From: an uncultured Oribacterium sp.
GTDB lineage: Bacteria > Bacillota > Clostridia > Lachnospirales > Lachnospiraceae
Direction of reading: 5' to 3'
DNA: 64,000 nt
Assembly: GCA_934270345.1 (NCBI GenBank)
Contig: CAKQPT010000010.1
Span: forward strand, 1-64,000
Shown here piece by piece: positions 8,789-17,060 of the stretch (positions are counted from its first letter, which is position 1; each line of letters opens with the position of its first letter). The notes beneath the pieces were generated by a model, which was given only the letters and a program-made list of their open reading frames with translations, searched no databases and was not told the DNA's origin. Both the position numbers and the translations under genes were made by a program.

Positions 8789-9042
8789 TATATTAAATTA
8801 GCGATCTTCAGAAAAATAATATACCTCTTTGCAGAGCAGAAGTCGACTTAACCACGAATGAGTATATTATTGTCGCCGTTTCAATAAAAATGATATATAA
8901 ACAGCGTCGGGTTTGGATGGTTTAAGTGCAATTTATATATCATTTTTTGAAATGCGCATATAATAATATATTTTACTGATTCAAATCCGAATAATGATGA
9001 AAATATGTATATTAAAAATTAAAATAGCTCAAAAATGATATA
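8789..9042. repeat. Array C: four 35-bp inverted-arm elements, 72-74 bp pitch
   Basis: The gap after the nuclease-like gene holds four units of exactly 35 bases: 8789-8823, 8863-8897, 8936-8970 and 9008-9042. Starts are 74, 73 and 72 bases apart. Left arms (TATATTATT, TATATCATT, TATATTAAA) mirror right arms (AATAATATA or AATGATATA). Arms and spacing match array A, and the core orientation again reads forward, forward, reverse, reverse. The 37-39-base spacers look unrelated to each other. Confidence 0.78.
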
Positions 9043-9045
9043 TTT

Positions 9046-9362
9046 CGGGAGGTTCGCACAACCCCCGGCTATAGAAATCATATCCATTTCAGGGCTTGCG
9101 CTTGCGAAGAGAAAAGTATAACATGAACATCATTGTTCGGGGCTGTTCAGCTGGGCCAATGCAGACGACCAGAACCTGGATGGCTCCGCGTCCCGCACCC
9201 GCGGGCACGGTCCGGCGCTGGTCCGCCACAGGCTTATGCTGCCCGCGCGGCTTCAGCGCGCGCCGGTTTTGCTTGATTGTCCGCACCGCTGCCGCGCCTG
9301 CCGCCCGCCGCGTGGAAGCATCCGCGTCCCGCCACCCCACCACACATCGAGGTACCACCACT
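9046..9362 (+). other. Leader of the TauE-like gene with GC-rich inverted words
   Basis: No separate gene is evident. The stretch switches abruptly from AT-rich array to GC-rich DNA. It contains the dispersed GCCAATGC-core word (9153-9180) and GC-rich self-complementary words near 9239-9270. The frame upstream of the exporter stays open back to 9096, so a low-complexity N-terminal extension cannot be fully excluded, but its composition looks like non-coding element sequence. Confidence 0.5.
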
Positions 9363-10130
9363 ATGCACATCACATTTCTGACCTATCTTATCTGTTGTCC
9401 ACTTGTATTTCTCGCCGGTCTCGTCGACGCCATCGGCGGAGGTGGCGGTCTGATTTCCCTTCCGGCCTATCTGCTCGCCGGCCTCCCGGCGCATTACGCC
9501 ATCGGCACCAACAAGCTTTCCAGCTGCTGTGGAACCACCGTCGCGACCGCTCGTTTCATCCGCGAAGGCCTCGTCAACTGGAAGCTTGCCATTCCGTCCA
9601 TCGTCGCCGCCGTCATCGGATCCTCGATCGGTGCCCGGATCAGCCTCCTCATCCCGGAGCAGGTCCTCGTCACGATCCTCCTCGTCGTCCTGCCCGTGAC
9701 CGCCTTCATCGTCCTGAACCGCCACATCTTCCACGACAATGTCGAAGAAGCGCAGACGGACACCCCGAAAGTGTACGTGACTGCCATCCTCGCCGCGCTC
9801 ATTATCGGCTTCTATGATGGCTTCTACGGCCCAGGCACCGGCACCTTCCTCATCATCGCCTTCACCGTCTTCGCGAAGCTCGGCATCAAAACCGCCAACG
9901 GCCAGACGAAGGTCATCAACCTGACGACGAACATCACCTCCCTCGTGATCTTCATCCTGCACGGCCAGACCGTCTTCCTGCTCGGCATCCCATGCGCCAT
10001 CTGCAACATGATCGGAAACTACATCGGCGCCGGCCTCATGATGAAAAACGGCATGAAAATCGTCCGCCCGTCGATCCTCGTCGTACTCGTCCTCCTCGCC
10101 ATCAAGGTCGTCACCGAGTACATCCTGTGA
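9363..10130 (+). CDS. TauE/SafE (TSUP) family membrane exporter
   Basis: The ATG at 9363 begins a 255-residue, very hydrophobic protein with about eight membrane helices. It shows the two related family signatures: GGGGGLISLPAYLLAGLP with the following GTNKLSS near the N-terminus, and GFYDGFYGPGTGTFL with NGQTKVINLTTN in the second half. TSUP proteins move small organic or sulfur-containing anions across the membrane; the substrate here is unknown. A GAGG lies 10-14 bases before the ATG. The open frame further upstream is GC-rich low-complexity sequence without family similarity, so I did not include it. Confidence 0.88.
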   Translation: MHITFLTYLICCPLVFLAGLVDAIGGGGGLISLPAYLLAGLPAHYAIGTNKLSSCCGTTVATARFIREGLVNWKLAIPSIVAAVIGSSIGARISLLIPEQVLVTILLVVLPVTAFIVLNRHIFHDNVEEAQTDTPKVYVTAILAALIIGFYDGFYGPGTGTFLIIAFTVFAKLGIKTANGQTKVINLTTNITSLVIFILHGQTVFLLGIPCAICNMIGNYIGAGLMMKNGMKIVRPSILVVLVLLAIKVVTEYIL

Positions 10131-10197
10131 GGCAGGCCAATGCAGGTGCCCTCGACGCAGGCACCCGTCCGCATAAATGTGGAAAGGAGGCAGGCAC

Positions 10198-11334
10198 ATG
10201 CAGGATCCCGTTGTCATCATGAACTTCACCCACATCTACGAAGACGAAACGTTCTATATTTCAGAGCAGAAGAGCAGCGGCGAAGCATCGCCCGCGCCGT
10301 CCATCGCATCCGGCAGCCCGGCACCCGCGGTCGTCACTGCCGAGCCCGCGCCGCCCATCGCATCTGGCAGCCTGGCACCCGTGCACGCCGAATCGCCTGC
10401 GCAGTCTATCGTTTCCGGCATCCCCGCGCCTGCGCGGGCTGCTTCGCTAAAGCCTTACATCCTCGATTTCACTACGCTGTCCGGCACCAACGGCTTCTGC
10501 GACGATGCCGCCGCGGATGAGATCCGTCGTCGCATCGCCAACTTCCCGGCGCGCGGCCTCCACTTTCTCGACAACGGCAACTACCACTACGTCACGCGCT
10601 TCTGGTGCGAAAAAATCACGGAAGACTTCGCCCTCGTCGTCTATGACCACCACGTCGACCTCCGAAAGCCCGTCTTCCTCGGCCTTATGAGCTGCGGCTC
10701 CTGGATCTGCGACGTTCTCCTCCGAAACCGTCACTGCCGCGCCGTCCTTATCATTGGCCCGGAACGCGCCCAGGCCGACATCATCGAACGCGAGCTGCAG
10801 AGTCTCGCTGACGAAGACAACTTCAGCGATGAAAGCGTGTCTGGAACAGCAGCTGGCCCTCGGATGATTGCAGATTCCGCTGTGCACGACAGGACACCCA
10901 GCGCTTCGGACGTGAATCTCCCGGCCCACACCTGGACGTTCGTGCGCCCGAAAGCTGACAATCAGAGCTCGCCCTTATCCGCGCGCGTCTCCTGCTTTAC
11001 GGAGGACGACATCCTGGACGGCCGTGCAGCGCGCGAACTGCCACACATCCTCGACGAGCTCAGACTCCCGGTCTACATCTCCATCGATAAGGACGTCCTC
11101 TCCCGAAAAGTGCTGCGCACCAACTGGGACCAGGGCATCATGACCGAAGCCGAATTCCGGCACGAACTCGACCGCTTCACCATGGACCCCGACATCCATA
11201 TCCTCGGCGCCGACATCTGCGGCGAACCCGCCTACAACGCCTGCCGCCGCATCCTTGACGACACCCGCGACCTCCGCCGAAGCGACGGCGTAAACCGCCG
11301 TCTCCTGGAGCACTATCTGGCACGCATGCAGTAG
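10198..11334 (+). CDS. Ureohydrolase (arginase/agmatinase)-like protein with repeat insertions
   Basis: AAAGGAGG upstream fixes the ATG at 10198 (378 residues). Metal-binding patterns of the arginase fold are visible: YDHHVDL (the D-x-H-x-D class), SIDKDVL (S-x-D-x-D) and an upstream GNYHY that may replace the GGDH motif. Family members hydrolyse guanidino compounds with a di-manganese centre, but some relatives are formimino hydrolases or inactive, so the substrate is open. Residues ~21-83 form three degenerate ~16-20-residue repeats of the type PAPSIASGSPAP, and a second variable stretch lies at ~209-262. Both interrupt an otherwise compact fold. A strong terminator follows. Confidence 0.75.
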   Translation: MQDPVVIMNFTHIYEDETFYISEQKSSGEASPAPSIASGSPAPAVVTAEPAPPIASGSLAPVHAESPAQSIVSGIPAPARAASLKPYILDFTTLSGTNGFCDDAAADEIRRRIANFPARGLHFLDNGNYHYVTRFWCEKITEDFALVVYDHHVDLRKPVFLGLMSCGSWICDVLLRNRHCRAVLIIGPERAQADIIERELQSLADEDNFSDESVSGTAAGPRMIADSAVHDRTPSASDVNLPAHTWTFVRPKADNQSSPLSARVSCFTEDDILDGRAARELPHILDELRLPVYISIDKDVLSRKVLRTNWDQGIMTEAEFRHELDRFTMDPDIHILGADICGEPAYNACRRILDDTRDLRRSDGVNRRLLEHYLARMQ

Positions 11335-11400
11335 CGGCGCACCTGGGAGCTTTTCGTCGGGCATCCATATTGCAAGGCTCGCATTCACTGAACCAAACGA

Positions 11401-11440
11401 AAACCGCCACACAGCCAAAACCTGGCATGTGGCGGTTTTT
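11401..11440 (+). terminator. Rho-independent terminator after the ureohydrolase-like gene
   Basis: AAACCGCCACA pairs with TGTGGCGGTTT across a 16-base loop and is followed by a T run. Confidence 0.88.
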
Positions 11441-11495
11441 GTGCAGTCTGGATAGATGAGGCTGGCGCGTGACGCGTGTCTTCCACCTCGTCCCC

Positions 11496-11524
11496 TTGCG
11501 CCTCTTCCCGTGAACTAGTACAAT
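11496..11524 (+). promoter_or_regulatory. Sigma-A type promoter of the TPP-enzyme operon
   Basis: TTGCGC (11496-11501) and TACAAT (11519-11524) are separated by 17 bases. They lie downstream of the terminator at 11401 and about 178 bases before the ATG at 11702. The leader includes the dispersed GCCAATGC word at 11551-11590. Confidence 0.65.
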
Positions 11525-11701
11525 AGAAGGTCTAGAAAGACCACTTTTCCGAGGCCAATGCAGTCGTCCGGAACGCGGGCACCCGGCCTCGATCTTTCAT
11601 CGAATATCATGGTTATGCGAGAGGCCGCACGGCCGGCGCATGACCTCGAAATAAACTACATCACGAGGAGCCGCGCTCCTCACGAAAAGCAGGAGTAAGT
11701 A

Positions 11702-14089
11702 ATGAAAATCAAGCTTGCGAACTACATTTCCGAAACCCTCGTCGCCAACGGCATCACCCAGAACTTCAGTGTCACGGGTGGCGGTGCCATGCACCTGAAC
11801 GACGCTTTCGGCCACCAGAAGGGCATGCACACGCTCTACCAGCATCACGAGCAGGCCTGCGCGATGGCCGCGGAGAGCTACGCCCGCATCTATAACCGGC
11901 CGGCGCTTCTCTGCGTGACCTCCGGCCCGGGCGGCACTAATGCCATCACCGGCGTGCTCGGTGCCTGGCTCGACTCCATCCCGATGCTGATCATCTCCGG
12001 TCAGGTCCGCTATGACAACACCGCGCGCTGGGCAGAAGAGCAGAACGGCACCCGCCTCCGTGCGATGGGCGACCAGGAGTTTGATATCACGAAGTCCATC
12101 GACTGCATGACGAAGTATTCGGAGATGCTGACGGACCCGTACCGCGTCCGCTACGCGCTCGAAAAGTGCATCTATCTCAGTCAGACCGGCCGCCCGGGCC
12201 CTTGCTGGCTCGACATCCCGGTCGACATCCAGGGAAAGTTCATCGAGACCGATGAGCTGATCGGCTTCGACCCGGCAGATTACGCGGCCGGCGGCGACGG
12301 CTGGGAAAAAGAAAATGCGCACCGGATCCCGGCGGATGCCGACACATCGAAGCGCGAGGCTGCCGTGCCACCGGTGGATCCGCAGCAGGTGCAGCTCATC
12401 CTCGAGAAGATCCGCGCGAGCCGTCGCCCGATTTTCTATACGGGCAATGGCATCCGCATCGCGGGCGCCGAGTCGCTCTTCCTGGAGGTCGCGCATCTCC
12501 TTAACATTCCGGTCGTGGTCGGCTGGAACGGACCGGACATCATCCCGAGCGACGACCCGCTTTACGTCGGTCGTCCGGGTGGCCGCGGTGATCGTCCGGG
12601 CAACCTCGCCGTACAGAATGCAGACCTGATTCTCAGCATTGGCTCCCGCCTCAACATCCGGCAGGTTGGTTATGATTTCAAGAGCTGGGCCCGCGACGCC
12701 TACGTGATCGTGAACGACATCGATGCGGATGAGCTTCGCAAGCCGTCCGTGCACTGTGACCTTGCCGTGCACGCCGACGCCCGTCAGCTCCTCAAGTGCC
12801 TGCTCCGTGAGCTTCACGTCCTCGGTCACACCCCGGCGCACCCGCTCTTCCAGGGCGGCGAAGGCCTCCTCCGTGACGACACCCTCCGCGTCTGCCACAC
12901 AGAGCTCGCCCGCCAGGATGTACTGGCTGAAAATGCAGTGGCACAGCCGTCGACCGGCAGCCCGGCTTCAGCGGACGCTCCATCTGCAGCCCTGACAAGC
13001 GCCACCCCGGCCGAGACTTCGTCTTCCGACGCAGCCACTAGAAATAAAGAAACCACCTTGGCAGGCACCCGCCTCAGCTGGCTCGCGACCTGCGCGTTCT
13101 ACCGCGACAACTACCCGACGATCCTGCCGGAGTACCTCGCGCCGAGCGACCCGACGCTGTCCCCGGAGGACCCGGCGTCCTTCGCCAACGTCTACGCGCT
13201 CATCAAGGAGCTTTCCGACCAGGCGGCCCCGGGCCAGGTGACCGTCGTCGGCAACGGCTCCCCGTGCGTGGCGGGCGGACAGGCCTACCGCATCAAGCCG
13301 GGCACCCGCTTCATCTCGCAGGACGGCGTGGCCTCGATGGGCTACGGACTCCCGGCGGCGATTGGTGCCGCGGTGGCCGTGCACGCCTCCGTCGACGCGA
13401 CCCCTTGCGGCGGTGCGGACGCCTCGCTTCCACGGGAAACCTCCGACGCCAATGCTGGCGACGCGCAGCAGGACCACGATTATTCTGCACTGGCTGCGGA
13501 TCCATCCTTCCACGAATCCGCCGATGACCGGCTCGCCGCTGAGCTCCGTGACCCATACTGGACCGGACGCGACGAACATTACCCGGCGTACGAGAAGCAT
13601 GACATCCTCGTCCTCACCGGCGACGGCTCCATCCAGATGAACCTGCAGGAGCTCCAGACGATCATCAGCCACCAGCTGCCGATCAAGATCTTCGTCATCA
13701 ACAACGGCGGCTACCACAGCATCCGCCAGACGCAGACCAACCTCTTCCGCGGAGAGCCGCTTGTAGGCATTGGCGTCGACTCGGGTATGGGCGGCGTCCA
13801 GGACCTGAGCTTCCCGGACATGGAGAAGATCGCGCACGCGTACGGCTTCCCGTTCATCCGCGCGCACCACAACGAAGAGCTGCACGACGCGGTTGCAGAA
13901 ACCCTCGCGACCGACGGCCCGGCCATCTGTGAGATCATGGTGACCCTGACCCAGCAGTTCCTTCCGAAGTCCGCCGCGAAGCGCCTCCCGGACGGCAGCA
14001 TCATCAGCCCGCCACTCGAGGACCTCGCGCCATACCTTCCGGACGAGGAGATGGACCGGATCATGATTGTTCCGCGGGTTGGCAAATGA
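11702..14089 (+). CDS. Thiamine pyrophosphate-dependent acetolactate synthase-like enzyme
   Basis: This 795-residue protein is built like the ~560-residue acetolactate synthase family. It has a PYR domain with the catalytic glutamate in YQHHEQACAMAAE (Glu50), a central domain, and a PP domain with GDGSIQMN (from ~640) followed by INNGGY. Two low-complexity insertions account for the extra length: ~407-455 (Ala/Ser/Thr/Pro) and ~561-632, the latter with the GCCAATGC word. AGGAG precedes the ATG. It is followed by SDR, C-methyltransferase and dehydrogenase genes rather than ilv genes. A role in making a branched or acyl-modified sugar, as for YerE-like enzymes, is more likely than valine synthesis (inference). 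Confidence 0.85.
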   Translation: MKIKLANYISETLVANGITQNFSVTGGGAMHLNDAFGHQKGMHTLYQHHEQACAMAAESYARIYNRPALLCVTSGPGGTNAITGVLGAWLDSIPMLIISGQVRYDNTARWAEEQNGTRLRAMGDQEFDITKSIDCMTKYSEMLTDPYRVRYALEKCIYLSQTGRPGPCWLDIPVDIQGKFIETDELIGFDPADYAAGGDGWEKENAHRIPADADTSKREAAVPPVDPQQVQLILEKIRASRRPIFYTGNGIRIAGAESLFLEVAHLLNIPVVVGWNGPDIIPSDDPLYVGRPGGRGDRPGNLAVQNADLILSIGSRLNIRQVGYDFKSWARDAYVIVNDIDADELRKPSVHCDLAVHADARQLLKCLLRELHVLGHTPAHPLFQGGEGLLRDDTLRVCHTELARQDVLAENAVAQPSTGSPASADAPSAALTSATPAETSSSDAATRNKETTLAGTRLSWLATCAFYRDNYPTILPEYLAPSDPTLSPEDPASFANVYALIKELSDQAAPGQVTVVGNGSPCVAGGQAYRIKPGTRFISQDGVASMGYGLPAAIGAAVAVHASVDATPCGGADASLPRETSDANAGDAQQDHDYSALAADPSFHESADDRLAAELRDPYWTGRDEHYPAYEKHDILVLTGDGSIQMNLQELQTIISHQLPIKIFVINNGGYHSIRQTQTNLFRGEPLVGIGVDSGMGGVQDLSFPDMEKIAHAYGFPFIRAHHNEELHDAVAETLATDGPAICEIMVTLTQQFLPKSAAKRLPDGSIISPPLEDLAPYLPDEEMDRIMIVPRVGK

Positions 14090-14102
14090 GTGCTTTCGAC
14101 GG

Positions 14103-14395
14103 AATGAACATTAGATTTTGGCGAAAAACGGCCCTCGGTTGACAAACGCAGGGTTTTGCGAGAATCAGCATTGTCAGTTTGTAATGCTGTTTTCTGGAGC
14201 AAGGCCCTTTTGTGATATTTTGTAATGCTGGTTTTATTCAAAACGCAATATTGCGAAAAAACCAGCAATGTAAGATTTCAGAAAAACCTGATTTTGTCAA
14301 AAATCGGCAATGCTGAATTCTAAAGATTAATGGTTTTGTGAAACACAGTAATGCTGAAAGATCAGAAATTGACTGTTTTTTGAAACCAGGAGAGC
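14103..14395. repeat. Array D: degenerate tandem repeat of 41-43 bp
   Basis: The 326-base gap between the TPP enzyme and the SDR gene is filled by about seven degenerate units. AATG(CTG) words start at 14183, 14224, 14267, 14309 and 14350, spaced 41, 43, 42 and 41 bases. AATG also occurs at 14103, about two periods earlier. Most units also carry a TTTTGYGAAA-like block. One unit pair (14224-14270) forms an inverted repeat. No gene is credible here. Confidence 0.68.
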
Positions 14396-14415
14396 AGTTA
14401 GAAGGAGAAATCATC

Positions 14416-15546
14416 GTGCGAGTGCTGATCACTGGGATTACCAGTTTTTTGGGCTTATATACTGCGAAGCTTCTGCTTCAGGAGGGCCATGAGGTCATCG
14501 GCGCGGTGCGCCCGGGCAGTCGGCGTGCGCAGGAGCTCGATGCGCATGGCATCAGCGCGTACCCGACCTACCGAACCGTCCACCTCGACCTGAGTGAGCT
14601 TCCGGAAGCCGAGCTCGGCGAAGCGCACTACGCGGAGGTGCTGGGCCTCGATGGCGCGGCGGCCTCTGCCCGCAGCGCCGAGCCTGCCGGTCATTCCGGC
14701 ACGGCAGCAGCCATGCAGGTCGCGGCGGACTCTGCGCACAGTGCAGCGCCTGTCGTTGCAGTGCAGCAGACGGCCACCCGCCTGCCGGCGCCTGCATTGG
14801 CCGACGACACCGCGGCTCTCATCGATGCGTGGATTCACTTCGCGTGGGACGGCGTCGGCTCCGCGGGCCGCAGCGACACGAATATCCAGATCGAGAACAT
14901 CCAGAACGCGAAGAAGGCCTACCTCTACGCGAAGCTGCTCGGTGCGCGGAAGTTCCTCTTCGCCGGCTCCCAGGCCGAGTACGGCATCGGCAATCATCGC
15001 GTGCCTATGCCGGTGAGCCCGTACGGAAAGGCGAAGCTCGCCTTCGGCCGCTGGGCGACCGAGCAGAGCCTCCTCTCGGAAATCTACGACGACGCGCCGA
15101 TGCAGTTCATCCACATGCGCATCTACAGCGTGTACGGCAGCGGCGACCATGAAACGAGCCTCGTGAACACCGTGCTTCGCGCCGCCCTTCGCCACGAAGC
15201 CATCACCCTCGGCCCGTGCGAGCAGCGCTGGAACTACCTCGAGGTCCACGACCTCGCCCGCGCGATCCGCATCCTGCTCCGCTCTGAGGACACCCGCACC
15301 GGCATCTACGACATCGCCGGCTCCGACTCCCGCATGCTGAAAAAGTACGTCATCGCCATGAACGCCATTGCGGGGGATGGCGCGGAGCTTCGTTTCGGCA
15401 CCCGCGCAAACAACGCTGAGGGCGCCGCGAACATGTCGCCGGAGATCCTCAAGCTCCAGCGCCTCGGCTTTCACCAGGAAATCTCCTTTGAAGCCGGCAT
15501 CGGCATGCTCCTGAAGGCGATGCGGGAAAAAAGCGCAGAATCCTGA
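14416..15546 (+). CDS. Extended SDR: NAD-dependent epimerase/dehydratase-like protein
   Basis: GAAGGAGAAA upstream fixes a GTG start at 14416 (376 residues). The Rossmann start MRVLITGITSFLG has a relaxed glycine motif. The catalytic pattern AGSQAEYG ... SPYGKAK gives Ser and Tyr-x-x-x-Lys (Tyr near residue 203), and HMRIYSVYGSGD is typical of nucleotide-sugar epimerases and reductases. A low-complexity insertion occupies about residues 77-132 and contains the dispersed word in inverse orientation. It sits in a run with the TPP enzyme and C-methyltransferase, so it probably acts on a nucleotide-linked sugar. The exact reaction is unknown. Confidence 0.83.
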   Translation: MRVLITGITSFLGLYTAKLLLQEGHEVIGAVRPGSRRAQELDAHGISAYPTYRTVHLDLSELPEAELGEAHYAEVLGLDGAAASARSAEPAGHSGTAAAMQVAADSAHSAAPVVAVQQTATRLPAPALADDTAALIDAWIHFAWDGVGSAGRSDTNIQIENIQNAKKAYLYAKLLGARKFLFAGSQAEYGIGNHRVPMPVSPYGKAKLAFGRWATEQSLLSEIYDDAPMQFIHMRIYSVYGSGDHETSLVNTVLRAALRHEAITLGPCEQRWNYLEVHDLARAIRILLRSEDTRTGIYDIAGSDSRMLKKYVIAMNAIAGDGAELRFGTRANNAEGAANMSPEILKLQRLGFHQEISFEAGIGMLLKAMREKSAES

Positions 15547-15643
15547 GCCACGGATGCTGCATCAGCTCTTACTATTTATTTGATGTTGGAAATTTAAGAC
15601 GGCAAAGAAGTATCAGCTTCATAGCTGTCGAAAGGACTTATAT

Positions 15644-17047
15644 ATGAAGATGACCTGTATCGCCTGCGGCCACGCGCTGTCGCCGCTGATGACCCTCGAT
15701 GACATGCCGGCGAGTGCGCAGAACATCCCGGCGGCGTCGGAGCTCGCGGAGGACCATCCGCTGAGCCTCACGCTCTGCCAGTGCCCGTCCTGCGGCCTCG
15801 TCCAGTTCGACACCGAGCCGGTCGATTACTACCGTGACGTCATCCGCGCCGGCGGTGGCACCCGCACCATGACGCGCCTCCGCCACGAGGAGTACGCGCG
15901 CCTTCTCACCGCCATGCAGGAGCAGCACATCCGCGGTCGCCGTATCGTGGAGGTCGGCTGTGGCCGCGGTGAGTTCCTTCGCATGTGGCAGAATCTCGCC
16001 GAGGACCCGGAAGGTGCCGCTGCGCTCGCCCGCGATCAGGAGTGTGATTCCCTGTCCGGTCAGCCGAACGCCGCCCCACTCCACCTCGTCGGCATCGAGC
16101 ATAAGCCGTCCCTCGTCGAGGAGGCCAATGCCGCTGCCGCCACATCATCACCGTCGCCGGACGCTTCCGTGCATACTACATCCGCGCCTGTTGCTCGGGA
16201 CGCATCGACCGCCCGGGCCGATGTCGCGACCCTGGCGACCGGAACGGCATCGGCAGCGCAGGCAGCATCCGGCACACCGGCACCGGCGTATCGCGTCTAC
16301 GAGGGCTTCGCGACCGGCGACGTGCGCTACCCGGAGGGCCCGTTTGACGCCTTCGTGCAGTTCAACTTCCTCGAGCATCAGCCGGATCCGTGCGACATGC
16401 TCCGGAACATATGGCACAACCTGAAGCCGCAGGCCCTCGGCCTCATCACTGTCCCGAGCTTCGAGTACATCCTCCGCTACAACGGCTACTACGAGCTGCT
16501 CCGGGACCACATCGCGAACTACACCGAGTTCACGCTTCAGAAGCTCCTGCAGGACTGCGGCTTTGAACTCCTCAGCATGGACCTCGTGAACCGTGACACG
16601 ATCGAGGCCATCGTGCGGAAGGCCGACCCGGACGAGCTCAGCGAGCTCCATTACAGCGGCCGCCTCATCGACGTGTCCGCCCTGCGCGACAGCTACGACC
16701 GTCTTTCCGCTTCGGTCAATGCACACATCGACCACCTCTCGGAGAGTCATCGGACCATGGCCATCTGGGGTGCGAGCCACCAGGGCTTCACCCTCGCCGC
16801 CACCACGAAGCTCGGCGGAAGAGTAGAGTACATCATCGACTCCGCCCCGTTCAAGCAGGGCCGCTTCTCGCCGGCCTCCCACATCCCGATCGTGGCCCCG
16901 GACTACGCCGTCGCCCATCCGGTCGATGAGATCCTCATCGTTGCCCCGGGCTACACTGACGAAATCGCCGGCATCATCCGCGAACGCTTCGACGAAAACG
17001 TCCGCATCCTCGTGCTACGCACAGACCGGATCGAGGAATATCGGTAA
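15644..17047 (+). CDS. C-methyltransferase (zinc-binding N-domain, SAM domain, C-terminal Rossmann-like domain)
   Basis: The 467-residue product has the three-part layout of TylCIII/NovU-like sugar C-methyltransferases. The N-terminal Cys pairs CIACGH and CQCPSCG bind zinc, the SAM motif is VEVGCGRGEF (about 102-111), and the C-terminal domain runs from AIWGASHQGF to the end. A low-complexity insertion at ~159-214 splits the SAM domain between IEHKPSLVEEAN and YRVYEGFATGDV, and carries the GCCAATGC word. AAAGGA precedes the ATG. The next gene starts 13 bases after the stop. The family methylates a carbon of keto-deoxy sugars; the sugar here is unknown. Confidence 0.87.
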   Translation: MKMTCIACGHALSPLMTLDDMPASAQNIPAASELAEDHPLSLTLCQCPSCGLVQFDTEPVDYYRDVIRAGGGTRTMTRLRHEEYARLLTAMQEQHIRGRRIVEVGCGRGEFLRMWQNLAEDPEGAAALARDQECDSLSGQPNAAPLHLVGIEHKPSLVEEANAAAATSSPSPDASVHTTSAPVARDASTARADVATLATGTASAAQAASGTPAPAYRVYEGFATGDVRYPEGPFDAFVQFNFLEHQPDPCDMLRNIWHNLKPQALGLITVPSFEYILRYNGYYELLRDHIANYTEFTLQKLLQDCGFELLSMDLVNRDTIEAIVRKADPDELSELHYSGRLIDVSALRDSYDRLSASVNAHIDHLSESHRTMAIWGASHQGFTLAATTKLGGRVEYIIDSAPFKQGRFSPASHIPIVAPDYAVAHPVDEILIVAPGYTDEIAGIIRERFDENVRILVLRTDRIEEYR

Positions 17048-17060
17048 AAGGAACTGTATT

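Noticed and set aside
9096-9362. N-terminal extension of the TauE-like protein
   Set aside because: The frame is open but the sequence is GC-rich element-like, lacks family similarity, and the ATG at 9363 matches the normal start.
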